Shown here: positions 15,556 to 24,772 of the stretch, piece after piece
Layout of the letters: each line of letters opens with the position of its first letter
How positions within the stretch are numbered: the stretch's first letter is position 1
From: Collinsella aerofaciens
GTDB taxonomy: Bacteria > Actinomycetota > Coriobacteriia > Coriobacteriales > Coriobacteriaceae
Length of the DNA: 64,000 nt
Assembly: GCF_963360655.1 (NCBI RefSeq)
Contig: NZ_OY725712.1
Coordinates: forward strand, 682,001-746,000
Reading direction: 5' to 3'
Translations under genes and position numbers: made by a program
Notes under the pieces: model-generated
Database searches by the model: none
Told to the model about the DNA's origin: nothing
Seen by the model: the letters and a program-made list of their open reading frames with translations, nothing else

Positions 15556-16638
15556 CTAGGCGCCTTCCGCCATTCGGCCCACGGCCCAGCACCAGCAGGC
15601 CAGCTCGCGCGCCACCGCGACGTTGGCCACGCTGCTCTGCTTGCCCGCATCGTCCATGGAGCGGCGCCTGTCGACGAGCCGCCTCACGCCCGCGTTGGCG
15701 TGTCGCCTGGTCGCTGCGTCGACTACCTGCCCCTTGGCCAGGTCTTTCGGCGACCTCGACGCTCCCTTGTAGTGCCAGGCGGCCTCGACGAGCAGCTTTC
15801 TCAGGTGCTTGTTGCCGGCCTTGGTTATCCCGCCGCGGAATCGGGACTCGCCGCTGGAGTGCTCGGAGGGCACCAGGCCCACCCACGCCGCGAAGCCCGA
15901 CGCCGTGGCGAACCTCGCGAAGCCGTCGGCCTCGCACGCGATCGAAGCCGCGGTGACCGCGTCTATACCCTTGAGGCATTTGAGCGCGTCGCAGGTCGGC
16001 TTCCATCTAGGCTGCTGGGCCAGCGACTTGACCTTCGCCTCGAGCGCGGCCTTGGCGGCGTCGGCCTCGCGCACGCGCTCGCAGTAGTGGTCCAGCGTCG
16101 CCATGGCGGCGGCGTCCCCGAGGTCGATGCGGCCCACCCACGCCCAGAAATCCCCGGTCCAGCGGTTGCGCCTCTGGCCGGCGGCGTTCCTCTCGTCGTA
16201 GACGAGCCCGTGCCTGAGCAGGAACTTCGAAAGCCTCTGCTTGGCGCGCACGGCGTCGTCGCGCGCGTCGGCCAGCGCCCGCGCCAAATCCCGCGCGCCC
16301 TCGCACTCGGCATCGGGCACGTGCACCTCGGTGACCACGCCCAGCGCCAGCTGCACCGCGAGGAACTGCGCGTCGCGCCTGTCGGTCTTGCGGCCGCGGT
16401 CCGCGGCGGGCTTGTGCATCTTGGAAACGGCTCCGATCACGCAGGCGGCGCCCATCGCGTTCAGCTCGCGGCAAAGGTGGAAGCCCGTCACTCCCGACTC
16501 GTAGACGCATCTGGCGGGCTGGGGCAGCGAGGACACCCATGAGGCGATCTCGCCGGGCTCGTAGCCGAACGATTTCCTGATCGTCTCGCCCGTTTCCGGG
16601 ACGAACGCGGGTTGATTTCCGATCTCAGCCGAACACAT
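15556..16638 (-). CDS. IS110-family transposase, N-terminus damaged
   Basis: A 360-codon frame with IS110 hallmarks: YESGVTGFHLCRELNAMG (Glu47), KTDRRDA (Asp86 and Asp89) and the C-terminal transposase-20 domain with GFAAWVGLVPSEHSSGES and GGITKAGNKHLRKLLVEAAW. The first acidic residue of the DEDD domain is missing. Upstream, another frame reads MAYLLNVFG, meets TGA, and then shows D-R-K-S-T, so a nonsense change plus a frameshift has removed the start. The copy is probably inactive. Family members recombine via an IS-encoded bridge RNA in their noncoding ends; I could not define the ends here. Confidence 0.8.
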   Translation of the reverse strand: MCSAEIGNQPAFVPETGETIRKSFGYEPGEIASWVSSLPQPARCVYESGVTGFHLCRELNAMGAACVIGAVSKMHKPAADRGRKTDRRDAQFLAVQLALGVVTEVHVPDAECEGARDLARALADARDDAVRAKQRLSKFLLRHGLVYDERNAAGQRRNRWTGDFWAWVGRIDLGDAAAMATLDHYCERVREADAAKAALEAKVKSLAQQPRWKPTCDALKCLKGIDAVTAASIACEADGFARFATASGFAAWVGLVPSEHSSGESRFRGGITKAGNKHLRKLLVEAAWHYKGASRSPKDLAKGQVVDAATRRHANAGVRRLVDRRRSMDDAGKQSSVANVAVARELACWCWAVGRMAEGA

Positions 16639-16834
16639 TGAGCAAATAGGCCATTCCCGCAGTTAGCCGAACGCCCCCGCGGCCCCTCCTGGGGTCCGGG
16701 GGCGCCGTTTTCCCAGTTGAAGGAACGGTGGAGATGTGTTTCGATGGGTCCGGTGGCCATGCTCCGCCCGCCGCCCGGCACCTCTTCCTAGACTCAGCCG
16801 GACGGTCGGTCCGTCTATTCCGTTTTCTTCCAGG
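16639..16834. other. gap between IS110 and IS30 genes
   Basis: GC-rich, with a strong hairpin at about 16673-16705 (CGCCCCCGC..GGGGTCCGGGGGCG), possibly a terminator or an IS end. No coding sequence is seen. Confidence 0.35.
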
Positions 16835-18127
16835 CTAGGCCAGCGGGGCATCGCCCCTCTCGGCGCGCGCCCTCTCGATGAGCCCCGGCGTCAGGTCGAG
16901 ATCGCCGAGCGCCACGTCCTCCACGCCGTAGGCGTCCAGCAGCGCCGCCGCGTCCTCCCCGAGCATCGCCCTGAAGGCGCGCGCGGGCGTCGAGAAGCCG
17001 AGCGCGCCGCGGGGCTCGGAGTTCACGTGCGACATGGCCAGCGCCAGGTCCGCCGGGGCGAGCCGGTCGAACCTGAGTCCGGAGCCCTTGGGCAGCAGCT
17101 TCCTTATCTCGACGTGGTTTCGCTCGCAGGCGCCCTTCTGGTCGCTGCGGCGCGGGTCGCAGTAGAACAGCCTCGTCTCGCCCGGCCCCTCGCCGAGCAG
17201 CGCCGCGATCGCCCGCTCGTCGGAGAACTCCGTGCCGTTGTCGGTGAGCACGGCGCGGAACACGCGGCGCGTCCCGTCGGCGCCGAGGACCTCCCTGATA
17301 TCGCCCAGGGCGGCCGCGACGCGCCCGGCGGTCTTCTCCGCCAGCGGCAGCGCGAGCTGCAGCCTGCTGGGGCGGTGCAGCAGCGTGAGCAGGCAGGCGG
17401 AGTCCTCCCGGGCGCCCTCGACGGTGTCCATCTCCCAGGCCGCGGCGCACGCGTCCTCCCCGAGGGCGAGGAACGCGGCGTACGACCTGCGGGCGGAGTG
17501 GCGGGTCGCCGCCCGGCCGGCGGCGCGCTTCCTCGGCCTGTAGCCGACCTTGCGCCTGAGCTCCATGTTGGTCATGCCGTCGTAGCCCGCCGAGACCCAG
17601 CGGTAGATGGTCGACGGCGACAGGTCCACCGGGCCGCCGTTGCGCGCCGCCATCTGCTCGGGCGACAGCCCCCGGCGCAGGCAGTCCCTGATGGCCTCCA
17701 GCCTGGCCGCCGCGGCGGGCTCGTCGGCGTCTATCCCGCGCCTGGACGAGACGAGGACCGAGTCGGCGCACAGCTGCGCGGCCCGGGCCTCGTAGAAGAC
17801 GTGGGGGCGGCGCTTGCAGCCGATCGCGCGGTACCGCCCGCACCCGTTGCAGCATCGCGGCCACGCCGCCAGGCGCGGGCAGGCCGCCGACAGGTCGGCG
17901 GAGGCGTCCACGCGCTCGCCGCGCCTGGCCTTCGGCGCCGTCACGAACCTGTGCGACGCCACCTCGGCGCTCACCGTCGAGGGCGACCTGCCCAGCTCCC
18001 TCGCGATCTCCCTGCACGACGCCCTGCGCTCCAGCATCCTCTGGACCGTGTCCCGCTCGTGCCTCGTGAGCCTTCCGTAGGCCCTCGGAACCGCCCTCGC
18101 GGAGCCACTCTTCTTCTTTCCGGACAT
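16835..18127 (-). CDS. IS30-family transposase
   Basis: A 430-residue transposase starting at MSGKKKSGSAR. N-terminal helix-turn-helix (YGRLTRHERDTVQRMLERRA, then SCREIARELGRSPSTVSAEV), a cysteine cluster (CCNGCGRYRAIGC) and a C-terminal DDE domain: Asp in WEMDTVEGA, Asp in AVLTDNGTEF, Glu in ERNHVEIRK. It appears intact. Its insertion truncated the MobV relaxase gene: relaxase sequence breaks off at about 18240. An ATG 60 nt further upstream exists but has no better ribosome site. Confidence 0.9.
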   Translation of the reverse strand: MSGKKKSGSARAVPRAYGRLTRHERDTVQRMLERRASCREIARELGRSPSTVSAEVASHRFVTAPKARRGERVDASADLSAACPRLAAWPRCCNGCGRYRAIGCKRRPHVFYEARAAQLCADSVLVSSRRGIDADEPAAAARLEAIRDCLRRGLSPEQMAARNGGPVDLSPSTIYRWVSAGYDGMTNMELRRKVGYRPRKRAAGRAATRHSARRSYAAFLALGEDACAAAWEMDTVEGAREDSACLLTLLHRPSRLQLALPLAEKTAGRVAAALGDIREVLGADGTRRVFRAVLTDNGTEFSDERAIAALLGEGPGETRLFYCDPRRSDQKGACERNHVEIRKLLPKGSGLRFDRLAPADLALAMSHVNSEPRGALGFSTPARAFRAMLGEDAAALLDAYGVEDVALGDLDLTPGLIERARAERGDAPLA

Positions 18128-18165
18128 GCCGTCCTCCGATCTCCCGGGGCCGACCGATCCGGCCC

Positions 18166-18630
18166 TCAGGGTATCGGGTTCCCACATTCATCCGTACATG
18201 TGCGGATGAATGTGGGAGGTGTTCGGATAAAGTCGATAATCAAGGCCGACAAAATATATTGCTCTCCACCTACGATTTTGATTGCGGATTTGTATGCGTC
18301 GGTGTAAAATTGTTTTGCGAAGTCATAGCCGCCGTGATTGTAGAAGTAGGCGGAGTTCACATCAAAGACCAACTCACCGTATCGAAATGCGTCCGCCTTA
18401 ATGCCACGGGTGGAGATCACACCATCGGCCTCCATTTGGGAGAACATCTCCTGATACCCTGCGGATGGGACCTTGAAATGGACATTGAGCGACGTCCGCT
18501 CTGGTACAATGTCCTGGTTGACATAGGAATCCTTCTCGCGTTCGTTGTGCTGCTGGGTGTTGCCGATTTTAGCAGCGGTCAGCCTCATATTTCTTGCGTT
18601 GGTGCGGTCAATGCCGTCGCCTCTCGCCAT
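18166..18630 (-). pseudogene. MobV/Pre relaxase, N-terminal fragment
   Basis: From the ATG at 18630 (GGAGG upstream) the product begins MARGDGIDRTNARNMRLTAA and continues through NTQQHNEREKDSYVNQDIVP and SLNVHFKVPSAGYQEMFSQM, the N-terminal region of MobV plasmid-mobilization relaxases. After about 130 residues the sequence changes abruptly at the IS30 junction (~18240) and soon stops. The composition is AT-richer than the surroundings and Firmicutes-like. Confidence 0.75.
18181..18216. repeat. 36-bp palindrome at the IS30 end
   Basis: CCCACATTCATCCG is mirrored by CGGATGAATGTGGG around an 8-nt centre that itself nearly pairs. It lies between the IS30 gene and the truncated relaxase, so it may belong to the IS end or its transcriptional shield. 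Confidence 0.7.
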
Positions 18631-18692
18631 AGGCAAAAATCCTCCCATTTCAGATGTTTGGTTGTTGAAAATGGACGGGGGTTCGGGGAAGG

Positions 18693-18753
18693 CACTTCCT
18701 GCGGGAAGTGTAATAACCCACTATGACACTTTCGCCCCGTTGGTGCGAAAGTG
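18693..18753. other. candidate oriT of the mobilizable element
   Basis: Just upstream of the MobV start lie two close inverted repeats, CACTTCC-N4-GGAAGTG (18693-18710) and CACTTTCGC-N9-GCGAAAGTG (18727-18753), separated by TAATAACCCACTATGA. MobV elements carry oriT with such hairpins directly before the relaxase gene. The nick site is not determined. Confidence 0.4.
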
Positions 18754-18863
18754 CCGTGGGCTCTCCGAGGGGGTGCGGGGGCTTTGCCCCCGGCAACTGC
18801 GGTTGCCTCCCCCAGCGGGGCCGCCCTTTGAAAAGGGCGCCCTGCACCCCGCCTAAACTTTTC

Positions 18864-18912
18864 CACTTGCCGGGTGGTGGAAAGGCACAGCCTTTCCACC
18901 ACCCGGCAAGTG
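18864..18912. repeat. 22-bp perfect inverted repeat
   Basis: A 22-bp arm (18864-18885, starting CACTTGCCGGGTGG) is exactly mirrored at 18891-18912 around a 5-nt loop. It lies in the noncoding stretch of the mobilizable element between the oriT-like region and the ATPase gene. Confidence 0.85.
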
Positions 18913-19086
18913 TCCTCCGTGGGCCAAATATCAAGGGGTTCGGGTTGTATTGCCTTGCGGCAATCTCCACCCACAGGTATGCCCCCTTGACATTTGACCC
19001 CGCTCCCCGTGACAGCCGTGACGACCGTGACGATGTTTTGGACACCGCCCCCGCTCTCAAAAAAGCCGTCACAGCCGTCACGGTCG

Positions 19087-20245
19087 TCACGCTTGGGGAG
19101 GATCCAGGGTCAGGCTGATACTTCTCCCGGCGTGGGTGCGGGTGTTCTCATAGCGGATATGATAGTCCGTTGCCAGTTTCCCGGCCCGGACGTTCAGCCG
19201 CATCGCCAGGGCATTGGGCTTCATATCCACTTGCAGGGCTGCCGCCAACTCCGTGGCCGTACCGCCCCAGGACGGCCTCTCCGCCGTGATAAAGGCGGCT
19301 ACGGCCTCCAGCACCGGGTCGGGGGGGTTCTACCCACAACTCCGTTTCCATCCGCTCCAGTGTCCATGTCAGGTGTTCCTTGTCCTTAATGAGATAGAGC
19401 CGCTGGTCTTGCTGGTCACGTCCTACCACATCCAAGGTGGCGGTGCCGTCCGTCCGCTTCTCCTTCTGAAGAAGAAAGGCCCCGTCTGCTGCCCCCGACA
19501 GGCCGTTGGTGCCGGAGATCATATCAAACTTGTCGTCGGCCTGCTGCTTCCGAGTGTGATGTACCAGTAGGAGGCAGACGCCGCAAGCGTCAGCAAGGCG
19601 TTTCAGCTTTCCTACCACCTCATAATCGTTGGCGTAGCTGTACTTATCCCCGCCAGCCTCCCGAATCTTCTGAAGGGTGTCAATGATAATCAGTTTGGTG
19701 TCTGGGTGTTCCTGCACGAATCGCTTTAGCTGTTCCTCCAGCCCGTTGCCGACCTGCTTTGCGCAGATGGAAAAGAGGAGGTCGTTGGTGCCGTCCATGC
19801 CGAACATCCGGTAAAGCCGCTCCTGCAAGCGACGGTGATCGTCCTCCAGCGCCAGATAGAGGACAGTCCCCTTGTGAACGGGATAGTCCCACAGGGGGAG
19901 GCCCATGCTGACGTGGTAGGCAAGCTGGGCCATCAGAAACGACTTGCCTACCTTGGGCGCTCCCGCAAAGAGGTACGTCCCCGGATAGAGCAGACCGTCA
20001 ATGACGGGCGGTCTGCTCTGATAGACGTTCTCGTACAACTCGTTCATGGAAATCGTGGGGAGATACGCCGGGTCGTTCATGCGCTGCATTTTCCGCAGCA
20101 GTTCCGCATAATTTTTTTCAGGGGGATTGTTTTCTGTCGTTTCCTCTGTTATACTTGCGGTAGGTGTTTGTGAAATGGGCTGTTCCCCGTCTGCGCCAAC
20201 AGACGGAACCGGGACAGTCCTTTTCGTTTCTCTGGAATCCATCAA
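19087..20245 (-). pseudogene. RecA-like AAA ATPase of a mobile element, frameshifted
   Basis: The main frame has a RepA/RecA-like core: LFAGAPKVGKSFLMAQLAYH (Walker A), LYLALEDDHRRLQERLYRMF, LIIIDTLQKIR (Walker B) and LLLVHHTRKQ. Such ATPases sit in replication modules of plasmids and mobilizable transposons. At 19321-19327 a run of seven G (seven C in the gene) shifts the frame. One base fewer would read VEPPDPVLEAV and continue into the 75-residue frame ending SLTLDPPQA at 19087. The C-terminal winged-helix part is thus cut off as sequenced. Confidence 0.75.
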
Positions 20246-20249
20246 TCTA

Positions 20250-20570
20250 TCAATCCTCCTTCATGCCGCCCATGATAGCGGCGATCATCTGAATGGTGTC
20301 CAGCAGTTCATCGTCCACGCCAGCCCCGTCCTCGGCCCGCCGCAGTTCGTCCAGAACGGCGGCAAGCTGGTCACGCAGGGCTTTGTAGACCTTGGGATTA
20401 CCCTGTACCACTACGTCCCGGCACAGGAGGCGTCTTGTGATGTAGTCCTGCTTTGTCAGGCCGGAGAGCCGCACAGCGGCCTCGATCTGTTCATCTTCCT
20501 CCGGGGACACCCGGAAGGCCACGGTCTTGTTCCTCCAGCGATTTTTGTTGTCTCGGTTTTTCAGTGACAT
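20250..20570 (-). CDS. ribbon-helix-helix mobilization protein (MobC-like)
   Basis: A 106-residue protein. NKTVAFRVSPEEDEQIEAAV with LSGLTKQDYITRRLL is the ribbon-helix-helix pattern of relaxosome accessory proteins; the C-terminus is an acidic helix. It ends 4 nt before the ATPase start and shares its codon usage. It is probably a DNA-binding partner of the MobV relaxase, though a copy-control role is possible. Confidence 0.65.
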   Translation of the reverse strand: MSLKNRDNKNRWRNKTVAFRVSPEEDEQIEAAVRLSGLTKQDYITRRLLCRDVVVQGNPKVYKALRDQLAAVLDELRRAEDGAGVDDELLDTIQMIAAIMGGMKED

Positions 20571-20572
20571 GG

Positions 20573-20985
20573 TTACGTTCCCATCCTTTCAAAGTCCAGT
20601 TTGTCCGCCATCTCCGTCTGCCTTGTAGGAAACAGATGGGCGTAGCGGTAGGTGATATCGATACTCTCATGCCCCACCCGGTCAGCGATTGCCAGGGCGG
20701 TGAAGCCCATATCAATCAGCAGGGAAATGTGTGAATGTCGGAGGTCGTGAATTCTGATCCGCTTCACTCCCGCCGCTTTCGCACCTCTGTCCATTTCATG
20801 GTGGAGATAGTGCTTGCTGACAGGGAAAATCCGTTCATTTGCCCCGGTGCTGTAAAACATCTTTAAGTAGTCCTCCATCTCTCCACAGAGGAATTTGGGC
20901 ATCTTAATGACACGGTTGCTCTTTTTCGTCTTAGGAGTGGTAATCACGTCCTTGCCCTTGAGCCGCTGATAGGATTTGCTGATGG
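20573..20985 (-). pseudogene. tyrosine recombinase (integrase), C-terminal fragment
   Basis: About 135 codons of an integrase catalytic domain: ISKSYQRLKGKDVITTPKTK, RIRIHDLRHSHISLLIDMGF, DRVGHESIDITYRYAHLFPT. The catalytic H..R, H and Y residues are present, but the first Arg and the DNA-binding half are missing. The break at about 20985 is a fusion to an unrelated helix-turn-helix gene fragment on the other strand. The element can no longer integrate or excise by itself. Confidence 0.8.
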
Positions 20986-21275
20986 ACAAGCCCGAGCTGC
21001 TCGAGTCCATCGCCGCAGCGCTCGGCGTGTCCGTCAACGCCCTCAAGGATTACGGCGTCGAGACCGCAGGCGACCTCATGTCGCTGCTCGTGCGGCTCGA
21101 AGACTCCTTCGGCATAGTTCCCTCAGCCGACGGTTCGGGCCTCTCCCTGAACCCCAAGGCGCCGCACGCGCCCAAAGCCGCGATGGCGATCGAGTTGTGG
21201 GCAGAGAAGCGCGCACGGCTCGAGAACGGCGAGATCGACGCCGACGAGTACGAGGACTGGAAAGCCTTGCTGTAA
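20985..21275 (+). pseudogene. C-terminal fragment of a helix-turn-helix protein
   Basis: The frame 20976-21275 reads KPELLESIAAALGVSVNALK and then a long polar region ending DEYEDWKALL. This resembles the second half of an XRE-type regulator, whose DNA-binding start would have lain where the integrase fragment now ends. It marks the right boundary of the foreign mobilizable element. Confidence 0.5.
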
Positions 21276-21685
21276 CGGCTCCCCGCATTTCGCAATCAAC
21301 GCAACCGAATCAGGACGCCAGGCTAGGCGGTGAGCTCCGCTCGCTCCTGCGTAAGCTGAGTTTTTACTCCCCATTGCATGCAAAGGCATTTCAAGCGTAA
21401 ATGGGGAGTAAATGACGCGGTGGCTTACATGGCGGCACACGGCAGTACACTGCGGCATTTCCCCTGATTACTCCCGTTTTCATTGAGGCGGCGAGATTCT
21501 TTACTCCCCATTAACCACCTGGGGAAACGCCGTACGGAGACCGTAAAAACGCCCGTTGAGTTCGATTTGAGTTTCACGGGCCCCGAAACGGCCTCGTTTC
21601 GTTCTCGGGGACAAAAATCGCGCGTCTACTCATTCGGGATAAATCTTTACTCCCGTTCCTCCGAATACCGCCCCGTGCCTTGTCG
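21276..21685. repeat. gene-free region with repeated TTTACTCCCC motifs
   Basis: No coding sequence. TTTACTCCC or its complement occurs about four times here and again in both flanking repeats. One pair forms a 13-bp perfect inverted repeat, TTTACTCCCCATT at 21363-21375 and its inverse at 21400-21412. Confidence 0.6.
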
Positions 21686-21907
21686 TCTTGAAATACGGGG
21701 AGTAAATCGCGAAATCGCAGGTGAAAGGGAGTAAAACGGCAAAGAAAAAGCCTCCGTCCCAACGCGGGAACGGAGGCCAGATTACCGTATTTACTCACCG
21801 CCGTCGCTGGCGGCTTTGCCATGACTCTCGTACGAAACGAAACTCAGCAGCACAGTGCGGCACTCAAAAATACAGGTCAGAACCCTGTCAGCCTACTCCC
21901 ATTCGAT
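21686..21907. repeat. right copy of the guaA-downstream repeat
   Basis: About 222 bp matching 13334-13561, ending with the last five guaA codons and stop. Together the two copies bound the mosaic island. The shared terminal block CTACTCCCATTCGAT is the likely core of the attachment site. Confidence 0.8.
21741..21777 (-). terminator. guaA terminator
   Basis: On the minus strand GCCTCCG..CGGAGGC hairpin followed by TTTTTCTTT, about 115 nt after the guaA stop. Confidence 0.8.
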
Positions 21908-23491
21908 CGTCGCGGGCGGCTTAGACGTGATGTCGTAGCACACGCGGTTGGCGCCGGGGACCTCAGCAACGATGCGGCCGGAGATGCGGGCCAGGACGTC
22001 GTAAGGCAGTTTGGCCCAGTCGGCGGTCATGGCATCGCTGGACTCGACGGCACGCAGGATGATCGGGCGCTGGTAGGTGCGCTCGTCACCCATAACGCCG
22101 ACGGACTTGATGTCGGGCAGAACCGCAAAATACTGCCAGCAGCTGTGCTCGGAGTTACGCTCGCCGGTCTGCTCATACAGGCGCTGGTTGTAGGCGTCGA
22201 GCTCCTCGCGCACGATAGCGTCGGCGTTCTTGAGGATCTCGAGCTTCTCCTTGTCGACCGCGCCGATGATGCGGATGGCCAGACCCGGACCCGGGAAAGG
22301 CTGACGGAACACGATGTGACCCGGCAGGCCCAGCGCCAGACCAAGTGCACGGACCTCGTCCTTAAAGAAGTGATCGAGCGGCTCAATAAGGTCGAAGTGC
22401 ACGCCCTCGGGGAACGGGATCAGGTTGTGATGGCTCTTGATGGTGGCCGTCTTGCCGCCCGTCTTGCGAGCGCCGGACTCGATGATGTCGGGGTAGATGG
22501 TGCCCTGAGCCAGGTACTTGACCGGCTTGCCATCGGTCTCGAGCTGCTGGGCCACGGCGAAGAACTCTTTCCAGAACTGCGTACCGATGATGCGGCGTTT
22601 CTCTTCGGGCTCGGTCACGCCGGCCAGAAGCTCGGCATAACGGTCCTCGGCGTGAACGTGAATAAAGTCGACGTCGAACTGCTTGGTGAAGACTTCCTCA
22701 ACCTGCTCGGGCTCGCCCTTGCGCAGCAGACCGTGGTTGATGAACACGCAGGTCATCTGCTTGCCCACGGCGCGGGCGCCCAGCGCAGCCACGACGGAGG
22801 AGTCGACGCCGCCGGACAGGGCCAGAATCACGCGGTCGTCGCCGACCTTCTCGCGGAACTCGGCCGTCATGGTCTCGACCAGGTTGTCCATGCTCCAGTT
22901 GGGCTCCAGGCCGCAGATCTCAAACAGGAAGTTGCTCAGCAGCTGCTGACCGTACTCGGAGTGCTTGACCTCGGGGTGGAACTGCGTGGTGAAGATCTTG
23001 CGCTCGACGCACTCCATGGCAGCGACCGGGCACACGTCGGTGCTGGCGGTAACAGTAAAGCCCTCGGGCACCTCGGAAACGGCGTCGCGATGGCTCATCC
23101 ACACGGTCTGCTCCATGGGCGTGGAGTTAAAGAGCTTGGCGCCGGCCGTGCGCGTGATGGTGGCGCGGCCGTACTCGCCCACCTCGGAGTGGCCGACCTT
23201 GCCGCCGAGCGTCACGGCTGTGATCTGATGGCCGTAGCAAAAGCCCAGGACGGGAAGGCCCAGGTCAAAGATGGCAGGATCGATGGACGGAGCGTCCTCG
23301 GCATACACAGAAGCCGGACCGCCGGAAAGGATGAGCGCAGAGGCGTTCATCTCGCGAATCTCGTCGGCCGAGATGTCGCAGGGAACAATCTCGGAATACA
23401 CATTGAGGTCGCGGACGCGACGGGCAATGAGCTGACCGTACTGCGCACCAAAGTCGAGTACGAGGACCTTTGCGGAAGCATTTTGATCCAT
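21893..23491 (-). CDS. guaA: GMP synthase (glutamine-hydrolysing)
   Basis: A 532-residue enzyme converting XMP to GMP. The N-terminal class I amidotransferase domain has VLVLDFGAQYGQLIARRVRD, the nucleophile Cys in LGFCYGHQ and its His-Glu pair in FHPEVKHSEYG. The ATP-pyrophosphatase domain has ALSGGVDSSVVAAL, and the C-terminal dimerization domain ends PPATIEWE. The ATG at 23491 follows AGAGAGGGATACC; the longer frame upstream is not needed. The 3' end is the junction of the accessory island, a known integration site type for genomic islands in other bacteria. Confidence 0.97.
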   Translation of the reverse strand: MDQNASAKVLVLDFGAQYGQLIARRVRDLNVYSEIVPCDISADEIREMNASALILSGGPASVYAEDAPSIDPAIFDLGLPVLGFCYGHQITAVTLGGKVGHSEVGEYGRATITRTAGAKLFNSTPMEQTVWMSHRDAVSEVPEGFTVTASTDVCPVAAMECVERKIFTTQFHPEVKHSEYGQQLLSNFLFEICGLEPNWSMDNLVETMTAEFREKVGDDRVILALSGGVDSSVVAALGARAVGKQMTCVFINHGLLRKGEPEQVEEVFTKQFDVDFIHVHAEDRYAELLAGVTEPEEKRRIIGTQFWKEFFAVAQQLETDGKPVKYLAQGTIYPDIIESGARKTGGKTATIKSHHNLIPFPEGVHFDLIEPLDHFFKDEVRALGLALGLPGHIVFRQPFPGPGLAIRIIGAVDKEKLEILKNADAIVREELDAYNQRLYEQTGERNSEHSCWQYFAVLPDIKSVGVMGDERTYQRPIILRAVESSDAMTADWAKLPYDVLARISGRIVAEVPGANRVCYDITSKPPATIEWE

Positions 23492-23758
23492 GGTATCCCT
23501 CTCTTGTTGGCGGGGAGCCGGTGCCCGCCCGCGCGAATGAACAAAAATAACTTCCATAGTGTACACGTTATATGGGGTTTCTCATCCCTCGCAGCCATCA
23601 GTGCACGGCAAACGCACGACCTGGGCCCTATTTGACGGCAATTGAAGTGTTACCAAACGTTACAGATGATGTAATACGTTTGAACATTCCTCGCCCTGTG
23701 CCACAATACTGCCGAACGACTCCGCCTCTGCGGCGGCAAATACGATAGGAATACCAGC

Positions 23759-24772
23759 ATGAAGCGCATCCTTCTCATCGCCACGGGCGGCACCATCGCA
23801 TCAACCGAGGACGGCAACGGCCTCTCCCCCGCCCTGACCGGTGAGGAGCTCGCCCAGAGCGTCCCCGAGACCTCGGGCCTCTGCGAGCTCGACGTGATGC
23901 AGCCCATGAACATCGACAGCACCAATATGCGCCCCAGTGACTGGATGCAGATCCGCGACGTCATCGTCGAGGGTTATGCCGACCACGACGGCTTCGTGAT
24001 TCTGCACGGCACCGACACCATGAGCTACACCGCAGCAGCGCTTTCCTACCTGATTCAAGACAGCCCCAAGCCCATCGTGCTCACCGGCTCGCAAAAGCCC
24101 ATGGGCAACCCCTTTACCGATGCCAAACTCAATCTGTACCAGAGCCTGCTCTATGCGCTCGACGAGCACTCGCACGACGTTTCGATCGTGTTTGGCGGCG
24201 TTGCCATTGCCGGCACGCGCGCCCGCAAGCAGCGCACCATGAGCTTTAACGCGTTCATTAGCGTCAACTATCCGCCCATTGCCTACATCCGCAATGACCG
24301 CATCGTGCGCAATGGACTTCACGGCACGCATCAGGGCGAAAACCCGGTGCGTTTCTACGACAGCATCGACCCGCGCGTATTTGTACTCAAGCTTACGCCC
24401 GGCGTAAACCCGGGCATCCTCGACGCCCTTGCCGATAGCTACGATGCTGTAATCCTGGAGACTTTTGGCATTGGCGGTATTCCCGAGTTTGGTGAGTCGG
24501 GCGAGTCGTTCCAAGAGGCAATTTTTCGCTGGGTCGATTCGGGCCGCACCGTCGTTATGACCACGCAGGTCCCCGAAGAGGGCCTCGATCTGGGCGTTTA
24601 TGAGGTCGGCCGCGCTTACGCCGATCATCCGGGTATTCTGCGCGGCGACGACATGACCACCGAGACGCTCGTGGCCAAGACCATGTGGGCACTCGGCCAG
24701 TCACGCGATGCCGCCGAAATCCAGCGCCTGTTCTACAGCCAAGTCAACCACGACCGCGTCCCGATGGCATAA
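23759..24772 (+). CDS. ansA: L-asparaginase, type I
   Basis: A 337-residue amidohydrolase releasing ammonia from asparagine. The first catalytic Thr is in IATGGTIAST and the second in ILHGTDTMSYTAAAL with the following Asp. SQKPMGNPFTDAKLNL and the late GIGGIPE loop are typical of cytoplasmic asparaginases. No signal peptide is present. It stands alone between guaA (divergent) and a small regulator. Start at the ATG at 23759; a distal alternative is not seen. Confidence 0.95.
   Translation: MKRILLIATGGTIASTEDGNGLSPALTGEELAQSVPETSGLCELDVMQPMNIDSTNMRPSDWMQIRDVIVEGYADHDGFVILHGTDTMSYTAAALSYLIQDSPKPIVLTGSQKPMGNPFTDAKLNLYQSLLYALDEHSHDVSIVFGGVAIAGTRARKQRTMSFNAFISVNYPPIAYIRNDRIVRNGLHGTHQGENPVRFYDSIDPRVFVLKLTPGVNPGILDALADSYDAVILETFGIGGIPEFGESGESFQEAIFRWVDSGRTVVMTTQVPEEGLDLGVYEVGRAYADHPGILRGDDMTTETLVAKTMWALGQSRDAAEIQRLFYSQVNHDRVPMA

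Noticed and set aside
18650-19090. 146-codon frame between the relaxase and the ATPase
   Set aside because: It covers the oriT-like and hairpin region; the product is low-complexity and lacks a ribosome site.
21821-23635. 604-codon frame opposite guaA
   Set aside because: Shadow of guaA; composition and lack of motifs argue against coding.
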